From Oscheius tipulae (lineage: Eukaryota > Nematoda > Chromadorea > Rhabditida > Rhabditidae): a stretch of 64,000 nt of DNA. Position numbers and translations under genes: made by a program. Below, piece by piece: positions 58,825 to 64,000 of the stretch; position 1 is the first letter of the stretch, and the number at the start of each line of letters is the position of its first letter. Under the pieces are notes generated by a model. It was not told the DNA's origin. It did not search any database and saw only the letters and a program-made list of their open reading frames with translations. The stretch spans positions 5,146,001 through 5,210,000 of the forward strand of contig JASJZH010000004.1 in NCBI GenBank assembly GCA_037178975.1. The letters run 5' to 3'.

Positions 58825-60958
58825 ATGTCAGTCGCCGAGCAAATTGGCAGATATGACGAACAGTTGGCTAGGTGTCGGTGGTCGTTTTCGTCATTCGGAG
58901 GTGTGGAAGCAGCTAAAGAAAAGATTTCAGGGTGCCTTAGTCCGCGGCCGCCGTCGTTCGAACAAGAGAAAATGTTGTCGGGCAGTTCCCATAACGAGCC
59001 CCAGTCCTTTGTCAACACCACGAAGAAGGTAGTTCTTTTAACTTTGTTTTCCTACTCTCCAGAAAGATAATTTTCAAGATTTCTGCTACAAGGTCATTTT
59101 CAGGACGCCACCTCGAATCTTGTGGATCTGGAAGATATTGTCCTCAAGTGGGCAAAGCTCATCTTTGACACCACGAAGAGCAAGAGCGAGTCGAAGATCA
59201 AGAAGAAGTACATCTCGGTGAGTCCCACAACCATGCTTTCTTTTCTTTATTTGTTTAAAGGCGCTGCTGAAACTCTGTGCTCTAAAGAGACAATGCGACA
59301 GCAATCAGTAGTCTGAAATTAATAGCTGTCCTTCCCTCGAGGTTGCGATCCTCCGGATGAGAGAGATGCGACTCATTTCCGAGTTGTAATTGAGCAGCTC
59401 AGAGCCTTCATTAGCACTTGATCTCGTTTCGGTTGAGCCGATTATGGCGGGGGCTGGGTGAGGAGTGCAACACAGGTGACAGACAGCTGGACAAATTGTA
59501 CAAATCGAGAGAGACTCTCTCTCTCTCTCCCTCTGGGGACCATCGATGAATCAGCGATTTGACTCAAGCTTGACCTAATCGCAGAGGAAGGGCCCATTAA
59601 TTGTGCCAACAATACACAGGGCCCTCTCTCTTGGAAATGCACGAATCGGGAATAAATTAGTCCATTAGATGATTGGCGAATATTTCAGTACAACATCAAC
59701 TGGACGAAACTCTTCCAAGAGTCTCTCGAGCCCGAATACGCCGAAGCTCCGAAGCTGAACAGATCTGTAAGTGAAGGAAATACAATTTAATTGGAATATC
59801 TTTTAGGGTCCCACCAATGAAAAGGTTCTTTTCAAGACCACTTTCACAAACACTACGAAGAGAGACCAAGAGTATTCTTTTAAGACAGAACGCGCCACCA
59901 GGTAAAGTTATTTACGTGTTCATTCAAACTTTTCTTGAAGGAGCACTTCGACTGTGATTATTGAGAAGGGAGTCTGTCGTGGAATGGAAGTCTCTCTGAA
60001 GCTGAAGACTCCTTGCGAGGTGGTCGAGGCCAATGCTGGCTTCCATCAGGAGGTCATGCTCAATCACATTGGCGAGAATACTCAGGAGGAGGAGCTGGTT
60101 TGGGGAGTGGACTCTAATGTTCGTGTCCCGCCAAGCTCCGAGGCTTCGGCTGAACTTGTGATTCTCGAGGAACAGATCAAGAAAGACTTTGCCATTCAGA
60201 ACCGTCTTTCTGGAAAGGTGCTAGTCACTGGTATGTTTTACGGTATTTTGAGAGGGAGACACTCAACTGACACTTGACATAACCAGAATTTGCATTGGAA
60301 GTGGCGCGCCGTGACGATTAGGGGTATTGCCTTTTACCTTCCAGGGGCGTTTATGTTGCGAGAAGTGGGCTGTCCTTGAATTTTGCTTTTCAGTGACGAA
60401 TCTCAAGGAGAACAACAGTCTCATCACCGTTCTTGAGGGAAACATCGCCGAGATCATCCGCGCTCTGCCGGACCATACTGCCAAAGGCTTCTCCTTCGAG
60501 GGGAATGTGAGTGTCATTAAAATGCACGCAATCAGCATAAAGGTTCGCTTTGATGTCGCCAGATGTGCGATTTGTCTTCCTCTCCAATCTCGAAATATGG
60601 CATGTGCTCGCGCGACGGAATTTTTTTTTCAGACTGACAGGTGTTCCGAAGGACGCAAAGTTACCTTCTTTTGTCCGTCGATACGGCCTATTGAAAGGAA
60701 GTCGATTGTTTCGTAACTCCGAGAGGGGATGAAACTCCTAATTGCGTCCGAGACTTCCATTCGTGAGAATCCGAAGCCTCTAATCAAATTGCACTGGCTG
60801 CCCGCTTATTACCGTTATTAGCCAGCCATGAGCCGAGGAATAAACAAAGAAAATTTCAGCTGGTCAAGTATGAAACGCGTGGATCGTGTCTCTTCAAGTA
60901 CGGAGTCGAGCAGAAGGTTCGAATCAACGAAAAGGCTCTCGATGGGAAGCATTATTGA
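58825..60958 (+). CDS. ETX/MTX2-like (aerolysin-fold) beta-rich protein
   Basis: Six or seven exons from ATG at 58825 to TGA at 60956-60958. An N-terminal helical part (exons at 58825 to about 59025 and 59104 to about 59219) is followed by a Ser/Thr-rich beta-strand region with alternating polar and apolar residues. It carries paired strands rich in Thr and the W-G-V-D and V-P-P-x-S-x-A elements typical of animal proteins with the ETX/MTX2 fold. The last exon (from about 60858, after a 350-nt intron) completes the sheet with a single Cys. The fold is shared by bacterial pore-forming toxins, but many animals carry non-toxic or defence-type homologues. There is no signal peptide, so the protein is probably cytosolic. 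Function here is unknown. The N-terminal extension appears specific to this protein. Confidence 0.7.
59503..59535. repeat. CT/GA-rich simple sequence in intron
   Basis: A GAGA run passes into CTCTCTCTCTCTCC within a long intron of the ETX/MTX2-like gene; it can pair as a short hairpin. Confidence 0.8.
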
Positions 60959-61020
60959 AAGTATATGTGATTATTGTATTCGGCACACCGGTGGTTATTA
61001 CTCCCCTCGGCAAATCTCAG

Positions 61021-61028
61021 AAATAAAG
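61021..61028 (+). terminator. Polyadenylation signal
   Basis: AATAAA about 65 nt past the stop of the ETX/MTX2-like gene and about 90 nt before the next gene's ATG. Confidence 0.6.
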
Positions 61029-61114
61029 TGCTTTAATTTTTGACATTGACTTTGGTGTAATCCCTGAACACCCACACCTCACTGACAGTTATCAGTTGCG
61101 GATTATTACACGCG

Positions 61115-64000
61115 ATGAAGTCACTCCTCTTCGCCCTTATTTTCTTTTATACCATTGCAATTGATTCATGTCCGACTCCTTCCGTCAGCATTGGGTAAAT
61201 ACGCGCTTATTCCTTTGCAATACAACATAGAGACGACGAATGTCTGGTGCCAGTCGGAACAGACAACTTCTACGAAGCCCAGATGGATTGCATTAACATG
61301 GGCGGCTATTTACCATCTGTACTGTCGAATGAGGACAATCTGGCGATTCAGAAACTATCTAAAGGTATCTTTGACTCATTATATAAAGTACTAGTATTGC
61401 AGAAAGAGCGCTGTGTAGTGCCATGTGGCTCGGAATGGATGACAGACGGTACTGGACAGATGGGAATCAGTATCTTTATGAGAACTGGGAGCACGGATAC
61501 TTGACCACACAATCTTCTGGATGCGCGGCTATGGACAAAGTTAGTGGAAGTTGGAAGATTTTCACGTGTGAATTAAAATTATCCTATTTTTGTAGAGTTT
61601 CTCTAGAAACAGCTCATGTAAGGCTTTCTGACTTAGTAATTCAAGAAATGTTAAGAGCATTTTTCCGAATCAAGGAATTGATAGATGTCAACACACGTCC
61701 GATGAACCCTTGCCCTTTTTCAAGACTACTTGTCCAAGTGAGTCACCTCTTTGATGATTCTAACTCTTTCCAGCAACATCTCTTTGCCACGAAAAGTACA
61801 ACATAGTATCCCTGGTAGCAGTTCAGAATGACCAGAACTACAAGTACGCTCTACAGTTTCTAGACAAACTGACGACTAATTGCGACAACAAGGATTTCGG
61901 GTATCTGCTCCTTCCCAATGCAGAAGCTAAATGCTCATCTACGAAGGTATAGATATTTGTTTCTTCATTACTTCAAACTTGAGATGGACAAAAACTTTTG
62001 GCAAAAGGCAGGGAAAGGGTTCAATTCCTCGAGCATGAATATTACGGGAGACGACTTTGTAGGAATGATGCAGAAGGCGGTAACCCCTTTTCTTGAAAGT
62101 TGGTCACAGTATAGATTGACTGCAACATTCTGGAAGACCGGACAAAAGCTGGTTCTACCTACCTTATGACAGATCTGTCTTGTCAAGATCTCTGTACTGA
62201 CGATTTCCAAACCGTGGCCAACTCTTTTGTGGATATTACCATGTCTCGCAACAGTACTTTCCACATATTTCAATTGAACTTTGGAGACTCACGTAAGTTC
62301 TTTACCGAAGTGAAGGCATGCAACATTTTAGAGAATTCTCAAGGCGAATGTTTTCTGAAAATGTTCAACAGATGTGGACAGTATTCTGACTCCATGTGCA
62401 AAGCGGCTGCACTCAATGTATCTAACGATGACTGGAATAGCGACGCGAGAAAGGATAACATTAACAATATGTACACTTGTGACAATCCTCGGTTTCCTGT
62501 GGGATGTAAAAAGCAATTTTATGAATGGGCAAGACCCAATGTTTCAGTAGTCGTAGCTCTCGTCATAGTTTCTGTCATATCACTAATCGGTCTCATCGGC
62601 ATCTTCTTCCTACGTTGGAGACTGAAGAAAGCCGGCGGCTGGAAAAAGTTTTGGAGCAGCGAGGCCGGGAGAGAGAATAAGGAAGATGTCCAGTAGGTCG
62701 ATTTTGATCTTGGAATGCGAATAGTTAAGAGCGGATGTATGGGAGTTGGAGAAAGGTCAGTTGACGGTGTTCGAGGACAAACAGCTTGGAAGTGGAGCTT
62801 TTGCTGTTGTCTACGAGGGACAGTTGACTGGAAACAGGCCTATCGACGTCATTCACCCAGCTTCGAATATATCGACAGACGTTTCCGGGAGGGTAATTGG
62901 CGTCTTCAAGTTGGTTATATGAACGATGTAGGTTGCCGTGAAAAGGGTTCCTCCACACGCTGATTGGTTTGCAAAAAAGGAGTTTCTGGACGAGATCAGA
63001 TTCATGAAAGAACTCGGATCACATTCTCATATTCTGGGGTAAACTCTTCACATCGAACGAAAAACACAAGTTCAGAATGATAGGATGTGTGACCCGAGCA
63101 GATCTGCCTTTAATAGTTCTGGAACTTTGTGAGTTGGGAGATCTGTTGGCTTATGTTCGAACGAAAAAGGACGAGTTCAGTTTGGAAGAGGGCGGATCGT
63201 TTAGAATGAAAGACATGATTTCCATTGCTTGGCAAGTCAGCGATGGACTGGTGGGACAAACGCTTTTTGCGAGCAGACCACGTTACAGACCTACCTAAAA
63301 ATGAGAAATATCATTCATCGCGATTTAGCCTCACGAAACGTACTATTGACGAATAGTTTAGTAGCAAAGGTAAGTGAGAGGTTTAGATTTCACTCTTTCA
63401 GATATCAGATTTTGGATTGTGTCGCGAGGCCAACAGCTCGGTTTATATCTCAAAAGGAGGACGTTTGCCCATCAAACACATGGCTATCGAATCGCTCAAG
63501 ACCAACAGTTTCTCTCACCAGAGTGATATGTGAGTCATTTTGAGTAGATACTGACGTCAACATAGCTGGAGTTTCGGTATCCTTTTGTGGGAAATGTTCT
63601 CTTTCGGAGATGCCCCTTTTCCTTCAGTTCAACCAGCTGACTTTCTGGATTTGCTTCTTTCTGGAGAACGACTTTCACGACCTGAGATCTGTCCACCGAA
63701 AGTGTTTAGAATTATGGAGGATTGCTGGTTGGAAAACCCGGAACAACGAAGAAATATTGAAGCTGTAAAAGAATAGATTATCCTAGTTCCCTTTACTATT
63801 TCTTCAGATCCGCAGTGAATTCAGCTCTCTTCTTCACGAATCCAGTCTATATTACGGCTACGTTACTCTTCCGTCTTTAGCTGACTTGGATGAAGACAAA
63901 AATGATTTTATGCCAAATGAGCGACAGAGATCAGTGACTGGAGTAGTAATCCATACATCAAACTCGCAAGAAATGATACGATCGAGAGAATTTTCAATAG
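61115..64000 (+). CDS. Receptor tyrosine kinase with C-type lectin ectodomain (3' truncated by window)
   Basis: ATG at 61115 starts a signal peptide (MKSLLFALIFFYTIAIDS). A C-type lectin-like domain follows (CLVPVGTDNFYEAQMDC, GGYLPSVLSNEDNL, WLGMDDRRYWTDGNQ, then SGCAAMDK and LSYFCR). A second Cys-rich extracellular region comes next (about 61700-62510). Then comes a membrane helix (VVVALVIVSVISLIGLIGIF) and a basic stop-transfer. Removing a 37-nt intron at 62688-62724 avoids the apparent stop and joins KED to LRADVWELEKGQL, leading straight into the kinase. It has GSGAFAVVYEG (P-loop), VAVKRVPPH (ATP Lys), HRDLASRNVL (catalytic loop), DFGL and WSFGILLWEMFSFG. The activation segment reads LPIKHMAIESL, with His where Trp is usual. 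A Tyr-containing tail stays open to the last base. Catalytic residues are intact. Confidence 0.82.

Noticed and set aside
59442-59642. Minus-strand frame over the CT repeat
   Set aside because: It lies in a long intron of the plus-strand gene and is produced by simple sequence.
62697-64000. Separate cytoplasmic kinase gene downstream of a lectin gene
   Set aside because: No good start codon leads into the kinase frame, while a 37-nt intron with proper ends fuses it in phase to the transmembrane protein.
1-64000. CRISPR arrays, transposons, rRNA and tRNA genes
   Set aside because: No regularly spaced repeats, transposase or reverse transcriptase frames, or rRNA/tRNA-like structures were recognised; a tRNA scan was not possible by eye.

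Overview
The window reads as nuclear DNA of a compact-genome nematode. Evidence: genes on both strands are cut by many very short introns (those I could place are mostly 35-46 nt, GT-AG, ending in a pyrimidine-rich CAG). The gene content is worm-like: serpentine chemoreceptors of the Srg and Srh types, a DUF229 protein, a multi-TIL secreted protein and a C-type-lectin receptor. spt-2 and SHPRH lie head to head, which from memory is also the arrangement in C. elegans (T05A12.3/T05A12.4). Base composition and intron size suggest a rhabditine worm, but I cannot name the species. All exon boundaries were placed by hand from frame, splice sites and family conservation.

Layout. 0-5 kb: an EDEM1-like mannosidase (5' end possibly outside the window) and the mitochondrial calcium uniporter. 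5-18 kb: a degenerate purine-rich repeat, then one large minus-strand nonribosomal peptide synthetase gene of roughly 3,850 codons. Its inferred order is (KR-like remnant)-ACP-C-A-T-C-A-T-C-C-T-A-T*-T-TE, where T* lacks the phosphopantetheine serine. 18-26 kb: SPT2 and SHPRH, divergently arranged. 26-34 kb: a secreted cysteine-synthase-like enzyme, a repeat-module secreted protein and a DUF229 type II membrane protein. 34-39.5 kb: a long, low-complexity Gln/Ser/Thr-rich gene built from many tiny repeat-encoding exons, with a ZASP-like ZM motif near its N-terminus. 39.6-40.7 kb: a TIL-repeat protein. 42-47.3 kb: two chemoreceptors flanking a ribonuclease-kappa gene and an unknown gene. 47.4-50 kb: a small coiled-coil protein and a CUT-repeat protein without a visible homeodomain. 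50.3-53.1 kb: a small heat shock protein directly behind a glutamate-type transporter in an operon-like pair. 53-57 kb: a Lys-rich membrane protein, an unknown gene and a histidine acid phosphatase. 58.8-61 kb: an ETX/MTX2-like beta-rich protein. 61.1-64 kb: a gene joining a C-type lectin ectodomain, a transmembrane helix and a tyrosine kinase, cut off by the window end.

The most interesting locus is the peptide synthetase. It is an animal gene with normal worm introns and carries unusual assembly-line features: a polyketide-type carrier at the N-terminus, two condensation domains in tandem, a carrier placed before its adenylation domain, and a dead carrier beside a live one just before the thioesterase. 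By family knowledge it is best compared with the nemamide NRPS-1 of C. elegans; its product here is unknown. The lectin-kinase receptor and the CUT-repeat protein are the next most interesting items.
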